Below are positions 18,610 through 27,815 of a stretch of 64,000 bases of DNA, piece after piece; position 1 is the stretch's first letter; the number at the start of each line of letters is the position of its first letter. The notes under the pieces are model-generated. The model did not search any database. It was not told where the DNA came from and saw only the letters and a program-made list of their open reading frames with translations. The position numbers and the translations under genes are program-made. This DNA comes from Candidatus Aalborgicola danicus (lineage in GTDB: Bacteria; Pseudomonadota; Gammaproteobacteria; Burkholderiales; Burkholderiaceae_C), in assembly GCA_016703945.1 (NCBI GenBank), contig JADJBC010000001.1, forward strand, positions 1-64,000, given 5' to 3'.

Positions 18610-18759
18610 AAACGCCCTTCGCTCCAAAAGGCGGCAGTATCGCAATGCCTTGGCGCTTTGGCAAGCAAGCACGACTGCATCCGAATCACGCGGGCAATCC
18701 CGTGACAGGCCCGTTTTGGTATAAACGCGACCACAGCATTTGATAGGCAGGAAAACACC

Positions 18760-19959
18760 ATGAGCGAAACCACCGTCGTCAGCACCCCCAGTTTTACCCT
18801 GGCGCCACCCGAGGTGCTGGCACCCGTGCCGATGGAGGCCGCCAGGACCGCGGTTCCGCTGGCCAAGGAGACCCAGACCGCTGTGGACGATCAGGTAGAC
18901 CGGTTCATGGATGGGCTGCTCAAGGAAGATGTGCAAAGCGAGGCCTTCAAGACCAAACTAGACAGCGCATTTGCACTGGGCCGCGAAGAAGTGTCGGTAG
19001 CCGCCAGCCTGATGCAAGGGCGGCTGATGCAACGCAATTTTGCCGGTGTCGAAGACACCTCGGCGTTTAAGGCGATCCAGGATATGCGCGGGCATCTGGA
19101 TGAACTGAACCCCGGTAAAGAGGGTGATCTGTTCCAGCCGCAGAAGTTTCTGGGCATCATCCCCTACGGCAACAAACTGCAGTCTTACTTTCGCAAGTAC
19201 CAAAGTGCCGGTACGCAGTTGCAAAAAAGCATGCAGCAAATCTACGCCGCACGCGATGACATGCAGCGCGATGTGGTCGACATTGAAGCCACGCGCACCA
19301 AGCTGTGGGAGGCCATGCAAAAACTGTCCGCAGCTATTTATTTTGCCGAGCAACTGGATGCCAAACTGGCCTCCAAGGTCGATGCCTTGCAGTCCACCGA
19401 CCCGATCAAGGCCAAGGCCCTGCAACAAGAGGTCTTGTTTTACGCACGGCAAAACCTGCAGGACATGATGACCCAGCAGGCGGTCTGCACCAATGGTTAT
19501 CTGGCGCTGGACGTGCTGAAGAAGACCGGCCGCGAAATGATGAACGGCTGCACCCGCGTGGCAACTACGGGCATGAGCGCACTGGCTGTGGCGCAGACGG
19601 TGGCGCGCGCCACTGGCAACCAGATTCAGGTCATGGAAATGTTGTCGGGCGTCAACACATCCATCAACAACCTGGTGACAGAGACCGGGCGTCAACTCGG
19701 TAACCATGTGGAGAAAACGGGTGAGTTTTCGCAAAACCCCTTGCTGGGCATTGAGAAGCTCAAGGAAATGTTCGATCAGACATTTCGCGCAATGGATGCC
19801 ATGGACAACTTCCGTGCCAAATCCATTGAAGTCATGGGCCAGAACAACGCCATGATGAAAGAGCAACTGGCGCGGGCAGACCAATACATCGACCGCACCC
19901 GGCAACAGCAGGCTCGCGAAGCCACCAAGCAGGCCATCAGCGGTCCGGTCGCACTGTAA
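18760..19959 (+). CDS. telA: toxic anion resistance protein, TelA family
   Basis: 399 residues, ATG at 18760 after AGGAAAA. The TelA/KlaA family is recognised from LNPGKEGDLFQPQKFLGIIP, then YGNKLQSYFRKYQSAGTQLQ, then TKLWEAMQKLSAAIYFAEQL and QAVCTNGYLALDVLKKTGRE. Almost entirely helical, with no membrane span, so a soluble protein that may associate with the membrane. Family members were linked to tellurite and cell-envelope stress resistance, though the biochemical role is unknown. It opens a gene cluster reaching to 34318 that also encodes two XpaC-like proteins; XpaC and TelA genes are adjacent in many bacteria. Confidence 0.92.
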   Translation: MSETTVVSTPSFTLAPPEVLAPVPMEAARTAVPLAKETQTAVDDQVDRFMDGLLKEDVQSEAFKTKLDSAFALGREEVSVAASLMQGRLMQRNFAGVEDTSAFKAIQDMRGHLDELNPGKEGDLFQPQKFLGIIPYGNKLQSYFRKYQSAGTQLQKSMQQIYAARDDMQRDVVDIEATRTKLWEAMQKLSAAIYFAEQLDAKLASKVDALQSTDPIKAKALQQEVLFYARQNLQDMMTQQAVCTNGYLALDVLKKTGREMMNGCTRVATTGMSALAVAQTVARATGNQIQVMEMLSGVNTSINNLVTETGRQLGNHVEKTGEFSQNPLLGIEKLKEMFDQTFRAMDAMDNFRAKSIEVMGQNNAMMKEQLARADQYIDRTRQQQAREATKQAISGPVAL

Positions 19960-19988
19960 AGACTTTTAGTTTTCAATAGGGAATTTCT

Positions 19989-20444
19989 ATGGCTACGCAA
20001 TATGTGATGCAACGTGACACTGCCGGTTGGCGCACCCAGGTCTGGCTTTCCTTCGGCTTGGCCGTAGGAGCCAGCGCTGTTGGCGTTTTGATGCTGCCCG
20101 GCCAGGAGCTGGACCGCGCGTTTCTGGCCATTGGCCTGTTCTTCTGCCTGTTTGCATCCTTTGCGGTGGCAAAAACCGTTCGTGACAACCGCGACGGGCA
20201 AGTGGACACTGGCTCTTGGGTGATGACCGTGTGGATTGCCTTTGCGGCGGCCTTCAGCTTGACGGCCTGGGGCCTGTGGCGCATGAATATTGGCGAGTGG
20301 CAGAAAGGTTTTATGGTGGTGAGCTGGTTGTTCCTGGTTAGCAGCACCTTCACCGTTGCCAAGACCGTGCGTGACAAACACGAGGCCGATCTGATGGACC
20401 GCGCCGCCAACGGCGGCTCGGATACCAAGCCCGGGACACTTTAA
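19989..20444 (+). CDS. YiaA/YiaB-type two-helix inner membrane protein
   Basis: 151 residues, 29 bp after telA. Two copies of the YiaAB unit, each two membrane helices ending in a conserved basic motif: FASFAVAKTVRDNRDG and SSTFTVAKTVRDKHEA. Four transmembrane spans in all (VWLSFGLAVGASAVGVLML, AFLAIGLFFCLFASF, WVMTVWIAFAAAFSLTAW, FMVVSWLFLVSSTF). Function unknown; the family is found in Enterobacteria and elsewhere. Its stop overlaps the stop of the opposing XpaC-like gene by 3 bp. Confidence 0.87.
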   Translation: MATQYVMQRDTAGWRTQVWLSFGLAVGASAVGVLMLPGQELDRAFLAIGLFFCLFASFAVAKTVRDNRDGQVDTGSWVMTVWIAFAAAFSLTAWGLWRMNIGEWQKGFMVVSWLFLVSSTFTVAKTVRDKHEADLMDRAANGGSDTKPGTL

Positions 20445-21262
20445 TTAGACCCGTTTGCCTTGGCCGCCAGGAAACGCTGTTGCCGCAACAGCGCTTCGCC
20501 GGCGAACTGGGTTAACTTGGCTTCGCGGGCATCCAGTTGCTGCTGGATCATCTGCAACTGGTCGTGCAGCAAATCCAGCGCCGGTTTGTTGCCATCAATC
20601 ACCAGGGTGCCCCGGTCTTTCTGCGGCACCCGCAGACAGCTGTTGATCGAATCGGGAATATAGCGGCGCACTGCTTCCCGCAAATACAAGCTTTCTTCGG
20701 TCGCCAAACTGCCCTCCTCTGCGCTGGCACCGACCAAAGCCATGCAACGCACAATCGACTCCTTCAACCGGGCCAGACTATCCACGGTGGTCTGAGGGGC
20801 TTGTGCCGCCATTTTTTCCATTACTGCATCCAGCCGTGCGAGGGCCTCCGGGTCAGCCAGGTCTGGCGCGCTAACGCGAGGCTGCGCAGCGCCGGCAGGT
20901 TCTGATCTGCGGCTGAATACTGCCCACACCGCCACAACACCCAGCGCTGCGGCACTACTCGCTATGACGAAGACCGAACTCTGGATCACTCCCAGGCCGA
21001 CGCCCATGGCACAGACAGTGCCGCCTATCGCCTGAACAATCGCGGTTGCGGTCGGGTGTTTGCCGTAGGCCGCTGCGTCTGCAGACGCCATCAGGCGCTG
21101 CGAAAGGGGTGTTCCCAGCCGTCGCTTGGCATGGGCCATGCTGACGCGCTGGAGTACAGCTTGCGCCACCACCGGTTTGGCCTCAGGGGTTGCGGCGCTG
21201 GTTCGCCGGTTCACCGGCCCTTTGGCCACGGCGTAGTTTTTGCTCTTCTTCAAGTCGTTCAT
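20441..21262 (-). CDS. XpaC-like membrane protein, copy 1
   Basis: About 273 residues from the ATG at 21262. The N-terminal ~70 residues are basic. Two hydrophobic spans follow (TAIVQAIGGTVCAMGVGLGV, SVFVIASSAAALGVVAVWA), then a helical cytoplasmic domain: AVRRYIPDSINSCLRVPQKD, then LLHDQLQMIQQQLDAREAKL and ALLRQQRFLAA. This is the layout of XpaC, the partner gene of telA in many bacteria. The gene at 24191 has the same C-terminal pattern, so the two are probably diverged paralogues. It is the only gene of the cluster on the minus strand; its start is 30 bp from the start of the solute-binding protein gene, implying back-to-back promoters. Confidence 0.65.
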   Translation of the reverse strand: MNDLKKSKNYAVAKGPVNRRTSAATPEAKPVVAQAVLQRVSMAHAKRRLGTPLSQRLMASADAAAYGKHPTATAIVQAIGGTVCAMGVGLGVIQSSVFVIASSAAALGVVAVWAVFSRRSEPAGAAQPRVSAPDLADPEALARLDAVMEKMAAQAPQTTVDSLARLKESIVRCMALVGASAEEGSLATEESLYLREAVRRYIPDSINSCLRVPQKDRGTLVIDGNKPALDLLHDQLQMIQQQLDAREAKLTQFAGEALLRQQRFLAAKANGSN

Positions 21263-21292
21263 AGTTGGCCTATTTTGCGCGATACTGCGCCG

Positions 21293-22456
21293 ATGAATAA
21301 AGCAGGCAAGGCAATTGTGACGGTAGGGTTGTTGGCGATCTTTGGCGCAGCGGCCTACTTTTCGGTGTACCAGACCGGGCGGCAACCCGCGTCAGACACA
21401 TCCAGCACCAGTGGATTGAGCGGCTTGGCCGGCAAGCTCACGGGCGTAGTCCCGGTGGAAGAACTGTCCGGTCTGATTGCAGTGGACGTGGAACCCTACT
21501 TTCAGGATCCCCGGGTGCAGAAGGCACTGGCAGCCAACGGCTTCAAGCTCAACGTGCAGCGAATTGGTTCACGCGATATGGCGGCGCGCGTGATTCCGGG
21601 CCAAACACCAGACTTTTTCTACTCGTCAGGCGTGGTAGCAGCCAATCAGATTGGCGATGCGGCCAAAAAGGTCAATATCGCCACCACGGTTTATTCGCCC
21701 CTCTACACCCCCATGGTGATCGCCTCATGGGCGCCGATCGCACAAATACTGGCTGTCAACGGCATTGCCACCGAGGCCAGCCCCGGCGTCTGGCATGCGG
21801 ACCTGGCCAAGCTGACCCAGCTCATGCTGGACAAAAAACGCTGGAAAGACCTCAAAGGTGCTTCTGCCTACGACGTGAACAAGAGTGTGTTGGTCTCCAC
21901 CACCGATGTACGCAAAAGCAACTCCGCCGCCATGTACCTGGCGCTCACTACCTATGCATTCAACGGCGGCGATATCGTCACTGACCGTGATACCGCGCAG
22001 AAATCTGCAAAGGCCGTAGCGGGCCTCTTCAAGCGTCAGGGTTACCAGGAAAACTACGTCAATGGCAACTTCGACGACTATGTCTCCATCGGGATTGGCA
22101 AGACCCCCTTGGCCCTGATCTACGAAAACCAGATTGTCAGTTACGCGATGGCCAAAAAAGGGCTGAGCCCCGGCATGGTGCTGGTCTATCCAAAGCCCAC
22201 GCTGTTCAACAAGGTGGTGTTTGTGGCAACCAGTGCGCGGGCGAAGAAGCTGGGCGAGTTGTTGTCCACCAACACCGAGCTGCAGCGCCTGGCAGTAGAT
22301 TTTGGCTTCCGCATCGCCGACAGCGCCTATTTTGTTCAGGTGGCCAAGGCCACCAACCTGGCCGTGGAAGAACGCCTGACCCAGGTCATCGATCCACCCA
22401 GTTTCGACATCATGGCCGAGATGATTGACGTCATCACCCGCGAGATGGCGCAGTAA
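21293..22456 (+). CDS. extracellular solute-binding-like protein
   Basis: 387 residues from the ATG at 21293; the frame extends upstream only through the divergent gene. N-terminal signal anchor (AIVTVGLLAIFGAAAYFSV). The body looks like a type 2 periplasmic binding protein: ELSGLIAVDVEPYFQDPRVQ, the SGVVAANQIGDAAKK region, DVNKSVLVSTTDVRKSNSAA, a repeated FDDYVSIGIGKTPLALIYEN region and MVLVYPKPTLFNK. No ABC permease or ATPase is nearby, so it may sense rather than import a ligand. The next gene, 17 bp away, has a related binding domain fused to VWA. Confidence 0.75.
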   Translation: MNKAGKAIVTVGLLAIFGAAAYFSVYQTGRQPASDTSSTSGLSGLAGKLTGVVPVEELSGLIAVDVEPYFQDPRVQKALAANGFKLNVQRIGSRDMAARVIPGQTPDFFYSSGVVAANQIGDAAKKVNIATTVYSPLYTPMVIASWAPIAQILAVNGIATEASPGVWHADLAKLTQLMLDKKRWKDLKGASAYDVNKSVLVSTTDVRKSNSAAMYLALTTYAFNGGDIVTDRDTAQKSAKAVAGLFKRQGYQENYVNGNFDDYVSIGIGKTPLALIYENQIVSYAMAKKGLSPGMVLVYPKPTLFNKVVFVATSARAKKLGELLSTNTELQRLAVDFGFRIADSAYFVQVAKATNLAVEERLTQVIDPPSFDIMAEMIDVITREMAQ

Positions 22457-22473
22457 ATTAAAGGGGAATCACA

Positions 22474-24159
22474 ATGCATCCACACAAGACACAACCCAAG
22501 ACACGCTGGGCATGGCTACTGCTGGCGGTGATGGGCTTGGCGGCCTGTGACAAAGCGCCCGAGCCGACCAAAAGCGCGGCATCACCCACTGCCGTGGTCG
22601 ACACCTTCACCGTTCTGGCGACCAGTGATTTGAAGGATGCCCAGCCACTGGAAAAAATGGTGGAAGACGCCACCGGTGTCAGGTTGCGTTTCAAATTCGG
22701 CGGCACCATGGAAAGCACTGAGTCCGTACACACGGGCCAAGCCAATTCCGACGCCGCCTGGTTTGCCAATGCCAAGTATTTGCTGTCGGACCCACAAGGC
22801 CAAGCCCGCGTCAAGCTCCAGGAAAAAATCATGCTGTCGCCCGTGGTGGTGGGCGTTAGTGAAAGCCAGGCCAAGGTGCTAGGCTGGGACCAGCCCGAAG
22901 TTGCCCGCAAGGTCACCTGGAATGTGATCGCCAAAGCGGCGCAAAGTGGCCAGCTCAAGTACGCTCTGTCCAACCCCGCCACCAGCAACCAGGGCTTTAT
23001 GTCGTTGATGGGCGTCGTGGCCTCGGCCGCGCAAAAGTCCGAGGCGCTGACCGCCGCCGATGTGGACCGTGCCGCCATCAGCGGCTTTATCAAGGGCTAC
23101 AAGCTGGTGGGCGACAACAGCAGCTACCTCAGCGAAAAATTCATCGAGCAGCAAAACACCCGCGTCAACGCCTTCATCAACTACGAGAGCTGGCTGCTGT
23201 CGCTCAACCAGTCCGGCAAGCTCAAGGAAAAGCTGACGCTGATCTACCCCCACGAAGGCGTGGCCACGGCCGACTACCCGCTGATGCTGCTCAACGATGC
23301 CAAGCGCGAGCAATACCAAAAGGTGGTGGCCTACCTCAAGGGCGACGCGGCCCAGACCTGGCTGGCCAAGACCACCTTGCGCCGCCCGGTGAACGCCGAG
23401 GTGGCCAAGGCCCAGGCCAGCCTGTTCCCGCAGGACAGCATGCTGGTGGAGTTGCCCTTTTCCACCGACCGCGCACTCGCCGATGGCCTGATCAACGCCT
23501 ACCTGAACGAGTTCCGCACGCCCATTGCCTCCACCTTTGTGCTCGATGTCAGCGGCAGCATGAACCAGAACGGTCGACGCCAGCAACTGGTAGAGGCCCT
23601 GCAATACATCGCCGGTGACGACGCGTCGCTGACCGGCCGCATTGCCCGCCTGACCAGCCGAGAAAAGGTCTGGATGTTGCCCTTCTCCGAGCAGGTTTAT
23701 GCACCGGTGTATTTCCAGGTACCTGGCGTGGCCAAGGGAGCTGCGACCGGCAAGGGTCTGGCCACACAGGCCGATTCCGAAGGCAAGCAAAAGGTGCTGG
23801 GCCAGGTGCGTGACTTTGCCGAAAGCCTGCAAATGACCGGTGGTACCGCGTTATACGACGCGGTTCTCAAGGCACTGGTCAACATGAATGAAGAGCGGCA
23901 GAAGAACCCCGGCTACCAGTATTCGGTGGTGGCGTTCACGGACGGTGAGGTCAATAAGGGCCGCGACATGGCGCAGTTCAAAGCCGCCTATGCCAACCTG
24001 CCTGAAGACGTGCGGGCTATTCCCGTTTTTATGGTGCTGTTTGGCGAGGCCAACGAGGCCGCGCTGAAGGACCTGGTCGCCACCACCGGCGGGCGCGTGT
24101 TTGATGCGCGCAAGTCCTCGCTGTACAGCGTGTTCAAGGACATTCGGGCATACCAATAA
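22474..24159 (+). CDS. lipoprotein with solute-binding domain and VWA domain
   Basis: 561 residues, GGGG ribosome site before the ATG at 22474. Signal peptide ends in a lipobox (AVMGLAAC, Cys at ~25), so it is probably a lipid-anchored periplasmic protein. Residues ~45-340 resemble a type 2 periplasmic binding protein (SDLKDAQPLEKMVEDATGVR, SNPATSNQGFMSLMG, LTLIYPHEGVATADYPLMLL). Residues ~350-560 are a von Willebrand A domain with the MIDAS residues: DVSGSMN, a Thr in MTGGTALYD and FTDGEVNKG. VWA domains bind protein partners through a metal ion. This fusion suggests ligand sensing coupled to partner binding. Central gene of the telA cluster. Confidence 0.85.
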   Translation: MHPHKTQPKTRWAWLLLAVMGLAACDKAPEPTKSAASPTAVVDTFTVLATSDLKDAQPLEKMVEDATGVRLRFKFGGTMESTESVHTGQANSDAAWFANAKYLLSDPQGQARVKLQEKIMLSPVVVGVSESQAKVLGWDQPEVARKVTWNVIAKAAQSGQLKYALSNPATSNQGFMSLMGVVASAAQKSEALTAADVDRAAISGFIKGYKLVGDNSSYLSEKFIEQQNTRVNAFINYESWLLSLNQSGKLKEKLTLIYPHEGVATADYPLMLLNDAKREQYQKVVAYLKGDAAQTWLAKTTLRRPVNAEVAKAQASLFPQDSMLVELPFSTDRALADGLINAYLNEFRTPIASTFVLDVSGSMNQNGRRQQLVEALQYIAGDDASLTGRIARLTSREKVWMLPFSEQVYAPVYFQVPGVAKGAATGKGLATQADSEGKQKVLGQVRDFAESLQMTGGTALYDAVLKALVNMNEERQKNPGYQYSVVAFTDGEVNKGRDMAQFKAAYANLPEDVRAIPVFMVLFGEANEAALKDLVATTGGRVFDARKSSLYSVFKDIRAYQ

Positions 24160-24190
24160 ACACCTCACGGCCCCTCGCAACCACCACCGC

Positions 24191-24844
24191 ATGAACAAGA
24201 TCAGCAATTTCCTGCAATCCCCCGCCAACTGGGGCGGTATTGGCCTGTCAACCTTGGCGCTGGTGCTCAGCAGCCTGGGCCTGACGCAGGTGGGCGCCGG
24301 TGCCTTGGCCGTGTTGGGTTACGCGGCTGGTTTTGGTGTCGGTGGCATGTGGTTTGGCTTCCCCAACTTCTCGGGCACGCCCTGGGACGCGCTGAAGTTT
24401 GAAGACCAGGGCGATGCCCGCACCAGCATGCTGACCGCGTTGAACGCGGTGCGCCAGCTGGTGGACCACAACCCGCAGAACCGCCTGCCCGCCAGCCTGC
24501 AGGCCAAGGTGCTGGACCTGTGCAAACAACTGACCGCCTTGCTGGACCAGTGGGAGCGCAGCAAAGGCCATCTGTCGCTGGAAGAAAGTTTCCATGCCCG
24601 CCACATTGCGCTGACCTATCTGCCCGACGCACTGAAGACCTATTTATCCATCCCGCAACAGTTTGCGATGACCAAGCGCCTGGCCAACGGCCACACCGCG
24701 CAAGAGACCTTCACCGCTACGTTGGACGAACTCAACGCCAAGGTCCTGCAACTCAGCGAAGACCTGGCCACACAAGACGCACAGGCGTTTTTGAACCATT
24801 CGCAGTTTCTGCAAGAAAAGTTCAATCCGCCGCGGATAGAGTGA
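24191..24844 (+). CDS. XpaC-like membrane protein, copy 2
   Basis: About 217 residues from the ATG at 24191, 31 bp after the VWA gene. One or two hydrophobic spans near residues 15-50 (LSTLALVLSSLGLTQV, GALAVLGYAAGFGVGGMWF), then a helical domain: FHARHIALTYLPDALKTYLS, LDELNAKVLQLSEDL and AFLNHSQFLQEKF. The order and spacing match the C-terminal half of the 20441-21262 protein and the general XpaC pattern (YLP...L.Y...L followed by helices and a final FL...). Function of the family is unknown beyond its link to telA. Assignment is by pattern, not by a search. Confidence 0.65.
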   Translation: MNKISNFLQSPANWGGIGLSTLALVLSSLGLTQVGAGALAVLGYAAGFGVGGMWFGFPNFSGTPWDALKFEDQGDARTSMLTALNAVRQLVDHNPQNRLPASLQAKVLDLCKQLTALLDQWERSKGHLSLEESFHARHIALTYLPDALKTYLSIPQQFAMTKRLANGHTAQETFTATLDELNAKVLQLSEDLATQDAQAFLNHSQFLQEKFNPPRIE

Positions 24845-24850
24845 GTGTCA

Positions 24851-24897
24851 AAATACTAATTTGATAGCACAAAACCTATATTTCACGAGGGCTAGCG
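24851..24897 (+). repeat. Comamonadaceae-type intergenic repeat, copy D
   Basis: aatactaatttgatagc, then a diverged middle, then tttcacgagggctagcgac. It lies in the 186-bp gap between the second XpaC-like gene and yqiJ, so it splits the cluster into two likely transcripts. Confidence 0.6.
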
Positions 24898-25030
24898 ACA
24901 CTTTTTACTATCAAACGCTCGGCCATACCAGCATTTTTGAGTGGATGGAACCGGGCAACCCCGATATGCGCAACCATCGGCTAACATCGCGCCAGAACCC
25001 AGACACACACATTTAAAAAAAGGGCGAGTC

Positions 25031-25660
25031 ATGGTTAGCTTTCTGGATGCCGTAGTCGCATTCCCCACAGCCATATTTACTACCCTGCTGGGTGTTGCAG
25101 CGTTTTACTGGGCGCTGGCCTTGCTGGGCCTGGTCGATTTCGACTCCGGTGAAGCGGATCTCGATGTCGACCCTGCCATGACCGACCCTGATTTGGGTAG
25201 CCTGGCCGGCATCATCGTGGCCTTTGGCCTGCAGGGTGTGCCTCTGTCCATTGTCTTCAGCCTGTTGGTGTTGCTGTCGTGGACGCTGACTTGTCTGGGT
25301 GCCATGTGGCTGCTGGCGCTGCTGCCGGGTTCCATCCCCGTGTATGTTGGCGGCACCTTGTTGATGTTGGCCAGTGTGTCCTTGGCCGTGCCGATTGCCG
25401 CGCGCATTCTCAAACCCCTGCGGGGCCTGTTTGTCACCCACGCCGCCATCAGCAATGCGTCGCTGGTGGGCCAACACTGCAAGGTCTTGACACAGACCGT
25501 GGACGAAAAGAGCGGCCGGGCCGAGGTGTCGCAACGCGGGGCCAACATCAACATCCGGGTCTGGGCGCTCACCCCCAACCCGCTGGTACGAGGCATCAGC
25601 GCCCGCATCGTCGCTTACGAAGAAAAGACCGCACGTTACCGCATAGAAGCCGACGGATGA
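25031..25660 (+). CDS. yqiJ: YqiJ-like membrane protein (OB-fold, NfeD-related)
   Basis: 209 residues from the ATG at 25031; AGGGCGAG upstream. Length equals that of the YqiJ family. Three to four membrane spans (AIFTTLLGVAAFYWALALLG, VFSLLVLLSWTLTCLGAMWL, GGTLLMLASVSLAVPIAARI), then a C-terminal soluble beta domain (LVGQHCKVLTQTVDEKSGRA, QRGANINIRVWA), the OB-type domain also seen in NfeD proteins. YqiJ/NfeD proteins are encoded beside flotillins and act with them in membrane organisation; here the flotillin gene begins 86 bp downstream. Confidence 0.88.
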   Translation: MVSFLDAVVAFPTAIFTTLLGVAAFYWALALLGLVDFDSGEADLDVDPAMTDPDLGSLAGIIVAFGLQGVPLSIVFSLLVLLSWTLTCLGAMWLLALLPGSIPVYVGGTLLMLASVSLAVPIAARILKPLRGLFVTHAAISNASLVGQHCKVLTQTVDEKSGRAEVSQRGANINIRVWALTPNPLVRGISARIVAYEEKTARYRIEADG

Positions 25661-25746
25661 CAACGCCGCGCCCCGCTGCCTGACCGTCCGGGCCCCTCTT
25701 TCTTCATCACCCAGTCAACCGCTTTTTCTCACGTTAGGGAGTTCTC

Positions 25747-27799
25747 ATGGAGCCAATCCTCATCTCGGCCGCCGCGCTTATCGTTCTGATCTTCGTGTTG
25801 TTTGCGATGTTCGCAAAGTTCTACCGCAAGATCGAGCAAGGCCACGCACTCATCGTCAACACCATGCGCGCCGAGCCGACGGTCACTTTCACCGGTTGTA
25901 TGGTCTACCCCGTCATTCACAAGGCCGAGTTGATGGAGATTTCGGTCAAGACCATCGAGATTGACCGTTCGGGCCGCGAGGGCCTGATCTGCAAGGACAA
26001 TATTCGCGCCGACATCAAGGTCAAGTTTTTTGTGCGCGTCAACAAGACGGCCGAGGACGTGTTGAAGGTGGCGCAAGGCCTGGGTTGTGAACGTGCCTCC
26101 AACCAGGACGCGCTGGAAGACCTGTTCTCCGCCAAGTTTTCCGAGGCGCTGAAGACGGTCGGCAAGTCCATGGAGTTTGTCGACCTGTACCAGGCCCGTG
26201 ACCATTTCCGCGACGAAATCATCCGCCAGATTGGCGACGACCTGTCGGGTTATGTGCTGGAAGATGCCGCCATCGACTACCTGGAGCAGACACCGCTGGC
26301 CAAGCTGGACGGCAGCAATATCCTGGACGCACAAGGTATCAAGAAGATTACCGAGCTGACGGCGGTGGAAAGCGTGCGCACCAACGAACTGCGCCGCAAC
26401 GAAGAGATGCAGATCAAGAAAAAGAATGTGGAGACACAAGAGACCATGCTGGAGCTGGAACGCCAGGCCGCCGACGCCCAGGCGCGCCAGGGGCGCGAGG
26501 TTGCCTCGGTGCGCGCGCGCGAAGAGTCCGAAACCGCCAAGGTGCAGGCCGAGGAACGCACCAAATCCGAAATGGCACGCCTGCAAGGTGAACAACTGGT
26601 GGCTGTGCAAAACGAAAACTCGCAGCGCGAGAAAGAAGTCGCCGAGAACAACCGCAAACGCGCCGTGGCGATTGAAGAAGAAAAGGTCACCCGTGCCCGC
26701 GAACTGGAAGTGGTGGACCGCGAGAAAGAAGTGGCCCTGCAAAGGATCGACAAGGAACGCGCGCTGGAAGTGCAGAAGAAGGCCATTGCCGACGTGATCC
26801 GCGAGCGCATCGTGGTGGACCGTACCGTGGCCGAACAGGAAGAAGCCATCAAAGAGCTGCGCGTGGTGTCTGAGGCTGAAGCGCAACAAAAAATCCACCA
26901 TCATCCTGGCCGAAGGTGAGGCCGAGCAAAAGATGATTACCGAGGTCAAATCTGCCGAGGCACAGGAGCGCCGCGCGCGCCACAAGGCCGCTGAAGACAT
27001 CACCCTGGCCGATGCCCACCTCAAGGTCGCGGAGAAAAACGCCGAGTCCAAGAAACGCGAGGCCGAAGGCATGGAAGCCATAGGCGCCGCGCCAGGCCTG
27101 GCAGCAGCGCGGGTGATGACGGTCACGGCTGACGCCAAGCAGAAACAAGGCATGGCCGAAGCCCAGGTCATAGAGGCCACCTCATTGGCCGAGGCCAATG
27201 GCATGAAGGCCAAGTTTGATGCCGAGGCACAAGGCAAGGAAAAACTGGGCCTGGCCGATGTGCAGGTGCGCACCGCTGGTGCCGAAGCCACCATCAGGGT
27301 TGGCGACGCCGATGCACAAACCGTGCAGGCTCGCTTCTCCGCCGAGGCCAAGGGCCTGCGCGAGAAGTTCGAGGCCATGAAGGCCATGAGCCCTGAAACG
27401 CGCGACCACGAAGAATTCCGCATGCGCCTGGAAATGCTGCACACCGAAACCCTGAAGGGCATAGAAGCGCAAATGGCCATTGCCAAAGAACAGGCCGAAG
27501 TGCTGGGCAAGGCGCTGGCCAATGCCAAGATCGAAATGGTGGGCGGCGACGGCAGCTACTTCGACAGTTTTGTCAACGCGCTGGCCGTTGGCAAGGGCAT
27601 AGACGGCGCCATCGCCAAGAGCGACACACTGAAGATCGCGCTGAAGGACCACCTGAATGGCGACCGCAATATGGTGGACGACGTGGGCCGCCTGGTGGGC
27701 GCGCTGGGCGATTCATCCAGCGAGCTGAAAGACCTGGCGATTGCGTCACTGCTGAATAAAACGGGCAAGGATGGCAAAGGCGGCAACAAAAACGCTTGA
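25747..27799 (+). pseudogene. yqiK: flotillin-like YqiK protein, frameshifted in an A6 run
   Basis: Two frames make one ~683-residue flotillin. The first frame (25747-26919) has an N-terminal membrane anchor (ISAAALIVLIFVLFAMFAKF), the SPFH/band-7 domain and a long charged coiled coil rich in Glu, Lys and Arg. The second frame resumes at about 26894 (STIILAEGEAEQKMITEV) and carries on the coiled coil to a helical C terminus ending GKDGKGGNKNA. The switch occurs at a run of six A (26888-26893); five A would restore a single frame. Flotillins form large membrane scaffolds. With no other stop or shift, this may be a sequencing error, a recent mutation or slippage at A6. Confidence 0.85.
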
Positions 27800-27815
27800 T
27801 ACAGGAAGCCTTGCC

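Noticed and set aside
18610..18936. Upstream extension of the MoaD-like frame
   Set aside because: Overlaps the divergent TelA start and loses family character before the Met at 18609.
25729..27528. 599-residue open frame on the minus strand
   Set aside because: It is antisense to the flotillin gene, low-complexity and Ser/Ala/Arg-rich, with no ribosome site: a shadow of GC-rich coding.
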